64,000 nucleotides of DNA from assembly GCA_039519185.1 (NCBI GenBank), contig CM076854.1, forward strand, positions 148,352,997-148,416,996, written 5' to 3'. Of this stretch, positions 24,164 to 34,792 are shown one piece after another. Source of the DNA: Astragalus membranaceus. Taxonomy: Eukaryota > Streptophyta > Magnoliopsida > Fabales > Fabaceae. How positions within the stretch are numbered: position 1 is the first letter of the stretch; the number at the start of each line of letters is the position of its first letter. Both the position numbers and the translations under genes were made by a program. Below the pieces are notes generated by a model. The model was not told the DNA's origin. It did not search any database and saw nothing but the letters and a program-made list of their open reading frames with translations.

Positions 24164-26615
24164 TGTAACACCCATTTTCTACCCGGTAATTATTTAATAA
24201 AATCAGAGTTACAAAAAATTTCATACTTCGAAAAGAGATGTCACACATTCATCGATAATCAAAAAGTCTCATACGATATATAACACTTTGTCAAAAAGGG
24301 ACGAAGCCCATAACACCAGTTTAGTTAACCACATCGCCAAAAATACATAACCACGCAGCGGAATAGAAATAAGTTTGCAAAACAATAAAATCATGACGTC
24401 CTGAATGGACTCCAAATAAATAAAATGCAACAGCCAAAGTCTAGGTTCGTTTCCCCCCTGAGTGTTACATATCAAAGCAAAGGACACCGACTCAAACTAG
24501 CGAAGGTAGCTAAGCCTTCACTCGCAATCACCTGCACGTTACCGCATAGGGGTAACATTCAAACAGAAGGGGTGAGATATCTTCAATATAATAGCGTAAA
24601 ATGATAGAAATTATGCTAGAATATGACAACTATATCTACCACTCTACTACACACATCAAATTATAAACACACGTCAATTATGAACACCACAATCAGTCAC
24701 CAAGTGTCATGATAATGCATGAATGCAACCCACACCAACGGGCATATGCATGTGGTACCAAATCACCAAAATTTTGCCTGTAAATAGAGGCGTCACCAAA
24801 ATTGAGAGCTTTCACACCCGGCTCACCAATTCACAAAATTTGAGCTTTCACACCCGGCTCACTAGTTTTAGAAAAATTGAGCTTTCACACCCAGCTCCAA
24901 GACCAAAGGCCTTCACCAAAATAATGCATATGCTGTATGCGACACCATGAATGCACACAGACAACCATCCAGAAATAGTCACAATGTGACACACCAAAAG
25001 TCAATCACCAAATATCACCAAAATTGAGCTTTCACACCTAGCCCAATGACACCGAAACACCAAACTACCCGAAACAACGGAACACTAAGATTTGGAGCCT
25101 TCACACCTAGCTCCAACAACACCAAGGTTTGAGCCTTCACACCTAGCTCAAACAGCACCAAGACACCAAGATGACAACAATTTTCCAAAATATTTGAGAC
25201 GCGACAATTTTCCCCAGCACCAGAGACAACGACAATTTTCCAAAATATTTGAGACCCGACACATTTTTTTTTCGTTCCAAAACAGTAACATTCAACGGAT
25301 AACAATTTCCAGAAAAATAGATCACTTTGCCTCAAATTAGAATATTCAGCTAGGCCTCTGAATAAGCTTTCCAAAACATTTTGAATCGTCTCAATCGGAC
25401 TCCCGAGTCAAAAGATATTTAGAAAACAAAACGGCAACAACCTAGGCAACACAGCAGGATTTGGCGCCCAGGGACTAGGCGCCTAGCAACAACACAGGCA
25501 ACAGGATTCGCAACATGCAGGAAACGGCGCCCAGTGCGTGGGCGCCAAGTGAGGCAGCCACACACAATGCACACACAGCAGGCAACACGGCGCCCATGGC
25601 GCCCAGGGCAGCAGCAGTGCGCCCAGAAACTAGACACGGCGCCCATGGCGCCCCTGCGCCAAGACACATCGCACAACACAACCCAGACACAGGCGCCCAT
25701 GGCGCCCCTATGCCAAGACACAGCGCGCAACACACCCAGACACATGCGCACACACACTAGACACGGCGCCCATGCACAGGGCGCTAGAAACAGCAACAGA
25801 ACACCAAGGCAACAGGACCAGGCACGGCGCCCAGGCACAGGGCGCCAAAAACAGCATCTAGGACAATGGCGCCCATGGCGCCCTAGGGGTCTATATTTTC
25901 GTTATTTCACCAATTTAAATCACCAATCCTTAACCACCAATGTTAATCACCATGAATTGCCAATCACCACACCAAACAACAATTAATCGAACACCTAGCA
26001 TGCAATTAGTAATGACAACATTGAATCACCAATTTTTTAGAGTCACAACAATCACCAACAAGCCAAATTCAATTCAATTAACATAATCATGATATAACTA
26101 TCATCAAATCAACATCAAAATCAAACACTAGGCATCATAGGACCTATTCCCACATAACCCCATCATAAAACCCTATTATAAGGAAGAACCCCACCCTTAC
26201 CTTATAGTAGGAAGAGCACTAATCCTCTTGATAAAGTCACCAACAATAACCTCAGCAACACGGCTTCCTTCTTCTCCTTGAACTTGCGAACCCTCCTCTT
26301 CTTCTCCCTTGTGCGCCGAATTCTCCTTCTCTTCTCCTCTCTCTATTCGCAACTCCTCTCTCTCTTTTCTCACACAATTCGCACAAATGAGCCAAAACCC
26401 CTAGCCTAGGTGCTTCACCTATGTGCCTAGCTAGTGGGCTCTTGGATCACGGGCTTTCCTCCAGCTTAAGCCCGATCACTAACACCACCTCCTAATATCC
26501 AATTATGCGCCTCTTAATCAAATGCTAATATAATTATACCACTGAAATAAATAAATACATAAACGGATACCTAAATATTTAATTAAATAATTTAATTAAA
26601 TATTTGGGCGTCACA
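24164..26615 (-). repeat. 5' LTR of chromovirus E
   Basis: About 2450 bp, from TGTAACACCC to GGGCGTCACA on the plus strand. The PBS on the minus strand reads TTAG then TGGTATCAGAGC, complementary to initiator tRNA-Met, at about 24148-24163. The LTR contains short repeats of the type GAGCTTTCACACC(C/T)(A/G)GCTC (24800-25150) and a GC-rich GGCGCC cluster (25460-25890). Confidence 0.88.
25460..25890. repeat. GGCGCC-rich cluster in the E LTR
   Basis: More than ten GGCGCC or GGCGCCC(A) hexamers are packed here. Several are paired as GGCGCCCATGGCGCCC, itself nearly palindromic, separated by A/C-rich spacers. Similar clusters sit at the matching place in both LTRs of F. They generate spurious long ORFs rich in W, A and P. 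Confidence 0.85.
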
Positions 26616-26704
26616 AACGTGCTAAGACTTAAATATTAGGCACAAAGCACAATTAAAATCACCAAGTGAAAAGCTATAAATAGTGAATTAAAATACACTG
26701 ATCA
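26616..26704 (-). repeat. element D 3' LTR, inner end, with polypurine tract at 26705-26719
   Basis: The reverse complement starts TGATCAGTGTATTTTAATTC and contains TATAGCTTTTCACTTGGTG, matching the first ~90 bp of the solo LTR at 34793. Plus-strand AATTCCCCCACACTT follows immediately: this is the polypurine tract of the minus-strand element and fixes D's orientation. Confidence 0.85.
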
Positions 26705-27227
26705 AATTCCCCCACACTTAAGCTTTTGCACTCCGGGCAAAACACACAAAACAATACACGAAAACAATGCATGAGTTTCCAATGAACCCAAAGAATGCAA
26801 AGTCATAAGAGAAATACTTTTCCTAGGCTTCAAGGAGAATGACAATCAAAGATAGCACTTAATTACTGTTGAACCAAGGGCAAACACTCTTTGTTTTGTA
26901 TGATAACAAATTACATCTTGTCTACTAATGGTTCAAGTTGAATGAAGTACAGGACGGAAATCAAAAAGCAGGAAATATTAAAATGGAGCAACTTGGAGAA
27001 GAAGCCGCCGTAGAAGAATCAAGACCTAATTGTTTATCCGCTTTCTTTAGGACACATTGTAAGGTCCTATCACTTAAGGTCTATGACATTTAGTAGAAGA
27101 GAGATGAAGTTTTAAAAATGTTTTAAAAATAAAATTGTTGTGTTGAAAGTCTTGAAAAATATTTTAGTCAAATGCATGCATGCATGAGAAAGGCACACAA
27201 CATGGAAAAATGTTTTTTAAATGAAAG

Positions 27228-27592
27228 AATCGATTTTCCATTGTCTCATAGGAGTATAAAATCGATTTCTAACTCCCAATGAGACATGATAAATCGATTC
27301 CTAAGCCATTCCTAAGCAAAACAATCGATTTCCAAGTTATCTTAAAAAGGCAAGAATCGATTACAACATCTCCTTTATTCAAGCACAGAATCGATTCTTT
27401 CTTTTTCCTATGAGGCACATAAATCGATTCTTATGGTTTAGCAACGCACATATAATCGATTCCTATGTTCTCCATATGTAAAGAATCGATTCCTCTATTT
27501 TTTAACTAGTCATATAATCGATTCTTATGTCTTCTAAAATGATAAGAATCGATTCATCAACATTTTCACTTCATCAAACAATCGATTCTTCA
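27228..27592. repeat. cluster of AATCGATT palindromes in the solo LTR
   Basis: About a dozen AATCGATT(T/C) or GAATCGATTC motifs at intervals of about 20-35 bp, with A/T-rich spacers that differ from each other. The motif is a palindrome and includes ATCGAT. It lies upstream of the putative TATA box at about 27640, the place of an LTR enhancer region. Confidence 0.9.
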
Positions 27593-27884
27593 CTTTCATT
27601 AAATAATTTTTTTTTCAGATCTACGTTTTCCTAAACCTATAAATAGGGAGGTGCTTCACACTTTTCATTTCACTCATCCACACCTCAAACGACATACACT
27701 ACATCTTCTCTAGTTCTCACATACATTTTCTAGATCTGAGAAAAGAGAAAAAAAAGAGCTTTTCATTTTCATATCTTTTAAAGCTCTTCTATTTTCCAAA
27801 TCACTCATCTCTCTCGGTTACTATATTGTCATACTATCTGAAGTGATTGGATCATAGGTTCTCACGTGTAATCTACTATTGTGG

Positions 27885-28115
27885 GGGTCACTTTGAAATC
27901 CTGGGAATTGTTCTTGGGTCTCTCAATCAGGAGATTGAGTTGGTTTGAAATCCTGGGAAGTTTTCTTGGGTCTCTCAATCAGGAGATTGAGTTGGTTTGA
28001 AATCCTGGGAGGTGATCTTGGGTCGTTCAATCGGGGAAGATTGAAGCGGTAGTGAAATCCTGGGAGGTGCTCTTGGGTCGTTCAATCAGGAGATTGAAGC
28101 GGTGTTGAAATCCTT
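27885..28115 (+). repeat. ~55-60-bp tandem repeats in the solo LTR
   Basis: Four imperfect units, each with TGAAATCCTGGGA(A/G), then TTCTTGGGTCTCTCAATCAGG or a close variant, then AGATTGAG. Units diverge gradually (CTCTCAATC becomes CGTTCAATC). They sit after the TATA region, so they would lie in the transcribed leader. Confidence 0.85.
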
Positions 28116-28691
28116 AGCTAGGTGCTCGGGTTCTCAGTTCGGGGGAATTGAGATTTGCTATTTTGAAGTTACCTGTTTGTAAACAATTCTTCAATATAGT
28201 GGTTGCCATCAAGTCCAAAGGTTGCAAAGCCGGAGGCCGAGGACGTGGGGCTTTTATCCCGAACCTCGCTAAATTCCTGGTGTATCTCTATCCCTACTCT
28301 TTTACTTTATTTGTCATTTCTGTTTGTTTATTGTTATACTGCGCTAAACATAAAACATCTGTTTATTGTTAAAACCAATCATAGCGTAGTCAGCATAATA
28401 CATATCCCTATTCTGATCTGTTTATCTACATCTTCCATATCACTGCAATTGATCTACTTTCTACTATATTCAATATCACTACACTTCTTATAAATAATCT
28501 TATTGTGTATATTGAAAATAGTATAACATCTCACTGTGCCTAAATCTGCCTGCTTGCACCATATAAGGTTTAAATCTAAGTTTCCGCATTTGATTTAAAA
28601 CAAACATATCATTTATTTTGAAAAGAATCCAAGATTTACACATACCCTTATTCACCCCCCCTCTAAGGTTATACTATAGTCTAACAATTAC

Positions 28692-30789
28692 AATCAAGGC
28701 AAACAAGAGGATAGAGCACTAGAGAGTGAATCATAAGTGATGGGTCCTCACAGGATATGTATAAGTAATGCTCTCAATCACTCAAGTATCTAGGCTTGTG
28801 TTTACTCTCATATATATAATAAGAATCAATAAAAGTTAGCACTACCATATGCTTGGCAAGCTTCTAACATCGACACTTAAGAACACATGCACATAAGATC
28901 AAAAAGTCTTTATAAGGGTTGTAATGGGGCCAAAGTCAAGGTGGGATAATCCTAAGGGGGAACTAGGCTAAAAAGAATCAAAGAGGGCAAAGAAGCAATG
29001 AAAATCAATTGTAAAGTGAGCATGAGAGGGTCCAACTTCACAAGGTGTGATGAATTTCTCTATTTTGATATACTCCTCCACATAACTCTCTTCACACAAC
29101 TTTCACTCTTCTTGAAACAAAAATAAAAAGATATATACATATTCCATTTTTTTCTTCTTTTTTTTTTCATTTTTTTCTATTTTTTTTGGGGAATATTTTT
29201 CTATACAAAATGTACTTGCCAAACTTTTCATTGAGAACCCAAGAATTAACCCAAGTGAGAACCACAATTGCAACAATTTGGACACCCCCACACTAATGGA
29301 TTGACAATTTTCAAATCAAAGCTCCTTCACCCTCTAAGATTGGGTAATAACTCACAACTTGTACAAACCAATAACTCATGGAAAAACATGCTAAAACATA
29401 AAAACAAAAAGACACACCCCCACAATTAAATTACACAATGTTCTCAATGTAACCAGCAAGTATATCTTAAGAATAAGGAAAGAAAACTCCCTCTTGAAGG
29501 TGGAGAACTTGAAGCTTGCGGGTGGTTGGTATTTGCTAAAGAATGCTCTTTTATGGTTACCGCACACATGTTTGGTCACCTTCTTCTTCCACAGATCTAG
29601 AATCAAGAGGCTGGGTTGTTTAAGCTCTACAACAAGTGGCTGCTCAATGGAAGCATCAACTATATTGACAACATCAGCTTTGGAAAGTGTATCAACCCGC
29701 AAGGTATTTTCAATCTTAGCACAAACAGAAAGATTATCAGAACATGTATAATCAACCAAACCATCAAGAAATTTCATTTTACAAAGAGAATGCTCTTCCA
29801 TGGGGTGGTTTTTAGTCATCACTTCTCTTTGAGGGAAAGGGAGTGGTAGTGTGTATTGCTCATCATCAACATGTTCAGCAGCCTTGTTATTTTTCATAAC
29901 AACTGATGTAGGTATGTCATACCCTAATTTTGTCCGATCAATTAAAATCAAAAAAATTCTTATTCTCATTGTGTCACATATTGATCTAAACGCGCGTGTC
30001 TCTGGCACTCTCGTGCAACGATTTGTTTGATGCTCGTTTTATTTTATTTCGCTATTGTTATTATTTAGCCTATTGTTATTGGTGCAAAAATAAATAAATA
30101 AATAAAGGAACCTAATAGTCAGAGTTTGTTTTCCTTGTCATATAACATAGTCTTTCTTTACAAATATGAGCAAAAAAAAAACAAATAGCAAAAATAGTAC
30201 AAAAATAATACAAAAAAAATCAAAAAATACAAAAATCAAAAAAATACAAAATCAAAAAAGAGAAGAGAAGGGCGCAGCAGCTGGCTGCCTGCCCTAGATG
30301 CTTGGCTGTCCTTTTTATTCCCTTTTTCTTGCCCTTGTCCTTTCTTTGACTGTCCTTGGTTCCAGCTCTTGTCCTTTTTATTCCCCTCAAAGATGCTGTC
30401 CTTTTGATGCCATTTTTGCCCTAATTGCTGACTGTCCTTTGACTCCTCAGCACCTCATGAATCCACCTATAAAATAGCAAACACAGCCACAATATCAAGG
30501 AGACATCAACAAAGATTGACACTAAAATTTATAAAAAAAAACAGTGAAGGAGAAATGCACAAAAAACACATTCAGCCATTAGAATACAGGACACAGTGAC
30601 TGAGAAAAACAGAAATAGACACCGAAAAACACAGAGACACGGGGAAGCAGTGACAGAGATATACAAAACGTACATGCACACGCAGAGATACAACATTCAG
30701 AATAGTTCAGAGCAAAAACGTTAGGGTTTACACTAAAACCCTTACTGCTAATCATCAAAAATTTCTGAAAACAGAGAAAGGGTGGTAGC
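28692..30789 (-). other. interior of element D; pol linker remnant at about 29391-29950
   Basis: Mostly non-coding. On the minus strand, 29950-29391 keeps a reading frame with KMKFLDGLVDYTCSDNLSVC and DASIEQPLVVELKQP. It resembles the stretch between protease and RT in Athila-group polyproteins, then drifts into unrelated hydrophobic codons. 30260-30430 has several TGTCCTTTTTATTCCC-like repeats. No catalytic domain is left. Confidence 0.5.
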
Positions 30790-31052
30790 AGTAACACGCA
30801 AAACGTAAAATTGAAAGTAGGAATGAGTATGAGAGCCAAGATGGCTCTGAAAAGTCTATTTAGTCTTAAAGAAAACGAAATACCTAAATCCCTAAACGGA
30901 TTTTATGATAAGAGCCCGATAAAAATAATAAATTGGCCTGTAAACCCGTTTTACACAGTACTGCTTCGACATTTCGAAGTTTTAACCTCCCAGACTTCAG
31001 AATTGGGTTTCGAGCTCAACAGAAGAAATAGTGCATTAAAATACACTGATCA
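30790..31052 (-). repeat. element D 5' LTR remnant
   Basis: The reverse complement starts TGATCAGTGTATTTTAATGC and contains TTCTTCTGTTGAGC(T/A)CGAAAC, GTGTAAAACGG and CGTTTAGGGATTTAGG, all shared with the solo LTR at 34793. About 230 bp next to the end are missing relative to that copy, and similarity fades left of about 30790. Confidence 0.75.
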
Positions 31053-31057
31053 ATCAG

Positions 31058-31550
31058 ACCTCCCTCAACGACTCCGATACCCAGGAATATTCCCGAGGGA
31101 TATTAAAGGCATCATCAAGGGGACATCAACTGGCCTGACTCCGGTGCTAGAATAATCGTTAGAATCACCCTCATTATGTCCGAGATCTCCCTCTTTCCCA
31201 GGATTATCTCCAGTATTTCCTAGATCGCCGTCATTATTTCGGCTTTCAGCAAAGCCCTCTACACCGACCTCGGCTTCGTTCTCACTATCATCGGAGCTCC
31301 AGCTTGTGCTCCCCTGCTCTTCTAGGTTCCGCTCAGCATCGGACTCATCCGACTCAAGGATCACCACATCCTCAGGGCAGCCCTCACTTGCTTGACCTTC
31401 CTCCAGCAGTTCATTGCTGAGGACCGCAGGAGAGCGATCTTCCACTTGAAAGCTATTGGGAGCGGAATCAAGTCCCTCCCGAACTTCGGGGCCATCCAAT
31501 CCAGAGTCTCCAATGCGTACTTCATCCGGGTTTCTAGGATCAGAAGCCAT
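31058..31550 (-). pseudogene. antisense extra ORF of Tat element B, N-terminal part
   Basis: A likely start codon at 31550 gives MASDPRNPDEVRIGDSG, followed by a very acidic, serine-rich region (VVILESDESDAERNLEEQG, SSDDSENEAEVGVEG). A stop is met at about 31064. The rest of the protein resumes on the far side of element D at 19609, after about one base of frame change. Acidic, disordered N-termini are common in such extra ORFs. Function unknown. Confidence 0.6.
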
Positions 31551-32164
31551 CAGTTTGGCTATGATTGGACGATCTGTGCTGACAAACCTGCAGGTTTGTT
31601 TTGTCTTATCCAGATCGGACCTGCAGAAATAGGGGTATGCCAAGTCAAGTAGAGCGCTAAACAGTGAGTCCACAACCAAGTCGGAAACTGACCTGGTGAC
31701 CCCCACTCTGTATAAATAGGTACGAGCTTGAAGAGGTCCCGGCTAGAGCATAAGGCGGAAAATGAGCAAATAAAAAGGTATTAACCTCGAAAGACGGAAG
31801 CTCGACGTCACTGAACTTGATTACGTGCTTGAACGATCTTGCTGAACCGAAAGGCTGAGACTCTCGCCACGGTATGCTGGAGCGGAAGTTCGGGAGAAGA
31901 ATGCACTAAGTAACGATGTAAGGATCGGTGCTCAGAGCAGTTTGCAAAACTGATGCAAATGAAGGAGGTTCTCACCCATATTTATAGGGAACCAAGGGCT
32001 ACGAATTGGGCATGGGCCTAGGCGACGTGTCCAATCACTAGCCTCTATGACACGCGCATGAAACGAAGCACCATCATTACTCCAGTCACCTCCGAACGAC
32101 GCGCCCATCACTGACATTGATGTCTGGCGCCGAAATCAAAGCATCGCCATAAAGGGAATACCTC

Positions 32165-32420
32165 GAGTCACTCGGTTCTCCTTCAATGATCGTTCCGACA
32201 CTGAGGGAAAACACCCAGGTGAGTACAACCCCGTCCTCGGAAGATCGCCGCATTTATCAGGCACCCAAAAACGAGCTTACGCAGAACCTTAAGTCACTCG
32301 GTTCTCCTTCAATGATCGTTCCAACACTGAGGGCAAACACCCAGGTGAGTACAAGCCCGGCCTCGAAAGATCGCCGCATTTATCAGGCACCCAAATTCGA
32401 GCTCACGCAGAACATTGTAA
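32165..32420 (+). repeat. 126-bp tandem repeat before the B 3' LTR
   Basis: Two copies with a 126-bp period: CTCGGTTCTCCTTCAATGAT starts at 32171 and 32297. The units also share GATCGCCGCATTTATCAGGC and GAGCT(T/C)ACGCAGAAC. Non-coding. Confidence 0.85.
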
Positions 32421-32643
32421 GCTCGTTTTTCTAAAAACGAGCACGTGGCCTAAATCTCAAGCATTCTGAGACTGGGGGAAAAACACTAACATGAGTATAA
32501 GCCCGGCCTCAAGCTCGCCATGGTCTCCTAACCAACATATCAGGTCCGTATAAGAGGGCACAAGCTCGGCCTCAGAGGATACTTCAAACCCGGACCAGAC
32601 TCAAGTCTGGCTCGCCCTAAGGCGACCCGACTTGGGGGGCAAC

Positions 32644-32812
32644 TGTTACAGATTGGGTCTTTAGTAGTTTTCACTAAGGCCCAATACCAAAGGCCAAATC
32701 CATTATCCAATGGTGGAGATCAAAGACCTAGATCCAATGGTTCACATTGATCCCCAAAACCTATAAATAAGCATTCAATGCTAGCATTAAAGGTACACAT
32801 TTCCCAATTCTC
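32644..32812 (+). repeat. truncated 3' LTR of element B, with polypurine tract at 32630-32640
   Basis: TGTTACAGATTGGG follows the purine tract ACTTGGGGGGCAA. Homology to the 5' LTR runs through TATCCAATG(G/A)TGGAG and CCTATAAATAAGCATTCAATG to about 32812, then stops, so about half is missing. Differences from the 5' LTR are numerous, mostly transitions, as expected for an old methylated copy. Confidence 0.8.
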
Positions 32813-33517
32813 TCTAAATAGATTATAAAAATGACTTATATGACAATTGTTTAACTACCTTTTTTGCGGGATGATATATGATCTATGAATTAGATACATT
32901 TATCTATGTGTTGGGTCACAAAAGGAACTTAATTAAAACACTGAGTAGATCTCTATATTGAGGCGAGAGCAAACATATAAGTGGATATTGGACACCACAT
33001 CTTTCACCTAAAAACTTAAGACATTAGGTTTATGGATGTTTTCACTTATATATTACTCAACATCTCTATTTCTCACACTTGATCCAACAGGGAGTTACGC
33101 ACCTTCTAAGGTCATCATTTTCTCATGACATGTGTTGTGACATATGATCTTGTCGCCCAAATTATCTGTTTCGCATGAGGGTGATTAGGTATCACTTATG
33201 TCATTTGTCTGGGGCTCTAAACCTGATTTTTCTTTTAGTGTTTGGTATGCAATGTGTATGTAACTAGCCATTGTGTTGGTTATGCATAGGACCTAACACA
33301 TATTTATGTATGGTTTGCCTCCCTTGGGAGTCGAAGGAAGGGTAGAAGGGTCTGATGTTGATTTGACATTCACTAATTTGGACTATTTGGTATTGTGATA
33401 AATTGTATAACTTTTTATGAAGGTGTGCCAATTCTGAGCCTAGAATTATAAGGTGTTATCTTGAAAGTAGTTATTAGCTAGAGCGGCAGGCTAGCCGCTA
33501 TCTCTACTATGATGGTC
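32813..33517. other. spacer between elements B and C
   Basis: No gene seen. Phrases such as ACTTAAGACATTAGGTTTATGG and ATATTACTCAACATCTC recall repeats common in plant genomes, but I cannot name the family. Confidence 0.35.
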
Positions 33518-33522
33518 TGTAG

Positions 33523-33687
33523 TCTTGAATTCTGTACAGTTTACAATATCAGTATATATGCATTGACTTTTTTTCTAACCGTAAACTTGCCTATATGGTT
33601 AAATAACCATCTAACAACTAACCATAGTTTAACTATTAACAATAACTAAACTAATTGTATTTACAATGGCTAATTACACTATTAACA
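33523..33687 (-). repeat. 3' LTR of copia C
   Basis: 165 bp. The minus strand begins TGTTAATAGTG and ends GAATTCAAGA. Compared with the 5' LTR it lacks about 65 bp between TGAATTCT and GTACAG. The rest is almost identical, so the copy is not very old. Confidence 0.85.
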
Positions 33688-33693
33688 CCCCCC

Positions 33694-34784
33694 TCAAGTT
33701 GGATTGTGTATGTTGCACATACCCAACTTGGAGACAAGAGATTGAATGGATGTAGTATGGAGAGGTTTTGTAAACACATATGCAAGTTGTCCTGCTGAAG
33801 TCACTGGAAATAGGTGCACAGTCTTTCTTTGAATCTTCTTCCTCACCACATGGCAGTCAATTTCAATATGCTTTGTTCTCTCATGAAAAGTGGGATTATG
33901 AGCAAGATAAATTGCTGATTTGTTGTCATAATATACTGCAGAGGGACTGGTTTGAGGTAGCTGTAAGTCTCTGAGGAGATAGTGCAACCATTGGATCTCA
34001 CAAACAAGGCTTGCAAGAGCCTTATATTCAGCCTCTGATGAAGATTTGGAAACAGTATTTTGTTTCTTTGATTTCCAGGATATGAGAGCAGACCCAATGA
34101 ACACACAATAGCCTGTAATAGATCGTCTAGTATTAGTACAACATGCCCAATCTGAGAAACCAGAAATGTTTAATTGGTTAGATGCAGGAAACCAAAGTCC
34201 TTTAGCTGGAGCAGCTTTGAGATACTTCAGAACTCGTGTTGCTGCTTGAAAGTCTGCCTCTGATGGGTTGGATACAAACTGGCGCAGCTGCTGCACAAAG
34301 AATGTAATTTCTGGTCTGGTATTTGTAAGATAAAGTAAGCGTCCAATGAGGCGTCTATCTGCAAAGGTGTCCCCCCTTCACTGCTAAGCTTCGCAGAAGG
34401 ATCAGCTGGTGTAGAAAGTGGCTTAGCAGCGAGATTACCACTGTCATCAAGAAGTTCTAGAGTGTATTTTCTCTGGTTAAGTATAATACCTTTCTTGGAA
34501 CGTGCCAATTCAAATCCAAGGAAAAATCTTAAGGTACCAAAATCTTTGATTCTGAATTCAGAATCTAAGCAGTGCTTAACAGCATTGATTTCAGTCATAT
34601 TGTTCCCAGCTAGAACAATATCATCCACATAAACAAGCAACACAGTAGAAAAATGAACAGCAGATTTAACAAACAAAGAGTGGTCAGCCTCTGATTGAAC
34701 ATAGCCTAAGGAAATCAGTGTTTTAGTGAGCTTGTGATTCCATTGACGACTAGCTTGTTTCAAGCCATAAAGGGATTTGTGCAA
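33694..34784 (-). pseudogene. copia C: RT C-terminal half and RNase H
   Basis: 34784-34227 starts right at the solo LTR with HKSLYGLKQASRQWN. It carries the RT active site LLVYVDDIVLAGNN, then FLGFELARSKKGI. A frame change near 34290 leads to 34296-33694, the RNase H: DWACCTNTRRSITGYCVF, KSSSEAEYKALA and the KHIEIDCHVVR segment. All are typical of Ty1/copia pol. The ends meet the polypurine tract and 3' LTR directly. Confidence 0.88.
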
Positions 34785-34792
34785 TCTGCATA

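Larger units (their letters stand above)
20038..26615 (-). mobile_element. Element E: truncated Tekay-type chromovirus inside the LTR of D
   Basis: Minus-strand Ty3/gypsy element with a complete 5' LTR (24164-26615) and gag-pol. Homology to element F stops abruptly in the integrase C-terminus at about 20067 (after TPVTGVGRAL). The 3' end and 3' LTR are missing. On both sides lies LTR sequence of D (19610-20037 and 26616-26704), so E inserted in that LTR. The two D pieces total about 515 bp of an expected 1200 bp. A deletion therefore removed E's 3' end together with several hundred bases of the D LTR. Confidence 0.85.
26867..28686. mobile_element. solo LTR, probably Ty1/copia SIRE/Maximus type
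   Basis: 1820 bp beginning TGTTGAACC and ending CTAACA, flanked by a perfect 5-bp TSD ATTAC (26862-26866 and 28687-28691). It contains CTATAAATAGGGAGG (about 27638), a TATA box region, and near the end GCAAAGCCGGAGGCCGAGGACG. Such phrases I associate with long SIRE/Maximus LTRs of legumes, so that class is inference. No internal domain remains: it is the product of LTR-LTR recombination. It lies in the interior of element D. Confidence 0.85.
19610..31052 (-). mobile_element. Element D: internally deleted Athila/Cyclops-like Ty3/gypsy element
   Basis: Outer ends read TGATCAGCGGTCGTACGCAGG on the left and AAAATACACTGATCA on the right. These are the two ends of the 1.2-kb LTR whose intact solo copy sits at 34793-35992. 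Flanks ATCGG (19605-19609) and ATCAG (31053-31057) differ at one base and are probably a decayed TSD. Orientation is minus, because the polypurine tract AAGTGTGGGGGAATT (minus strand) precedes the left LTR end at 26704. The interior keeps non-coding DNA and a trace of the protease-RT linker with SIEQPLVVELKQP, a phrase typical of Athila-group polyproteins. No RT or integrase remains. Element E and a SIRE-like solo LTR are inserted in it. Assignment to Athila/Cyclops is by recall. Confidence 0.75.
11030..32812 (+). mobile_element. Element B: old Tat-lineage Ty3/gypsy element split by nested insertions
   Basis: The 5' LTR is at 11030-11368 and a diverged, truncated 3' LTR copy is at 32644-32812. 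Gag-pol lies on the plus strand (11429-16983). Then come tandem repeats and an antisense ORF (minus, 19609 down to 17605). The start of that antisense ORF reappears only after a foreign block, at 31550-31058. The foreign block (19610-31052) is element D with its own passengers. Two traits mark the Tat lineage (Ogre/Grande/Retand group): a second RNase H after the first, and an additional ORF between integrase and 3' LTR, here antisense. LTR divergence and many stops show an old copy. That left and right parts belong to one insertion rests on the continuity of the antisense ORF. Confidence 0.8.

Noticed and set aside
25419..25986. Long overlapping frames rich in W, A, P, T, C on both strands
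   Set aside because: They are produced by the GGCGCC repeats in the LTR of E and have no start context or homology; the same applies to 47444-47923 and 54058-54567 in F.
27228..27592. Regularly spaced short palindromic repeats resembling a CRISPR array
   Set aside because: The repeat unit is only 8-10 bp, spacing is irregular, it sits inside a plant LTR with a TSD, and there are no cas genes; the DNA is eukaryotic.
29391..30008. Candidate env-like gene in element D
   Set aside because: The hydrophobic tail looks like drift after a SIEQPLVVELKQP pol linker; there is no signal peptide or plausible envelope layout.
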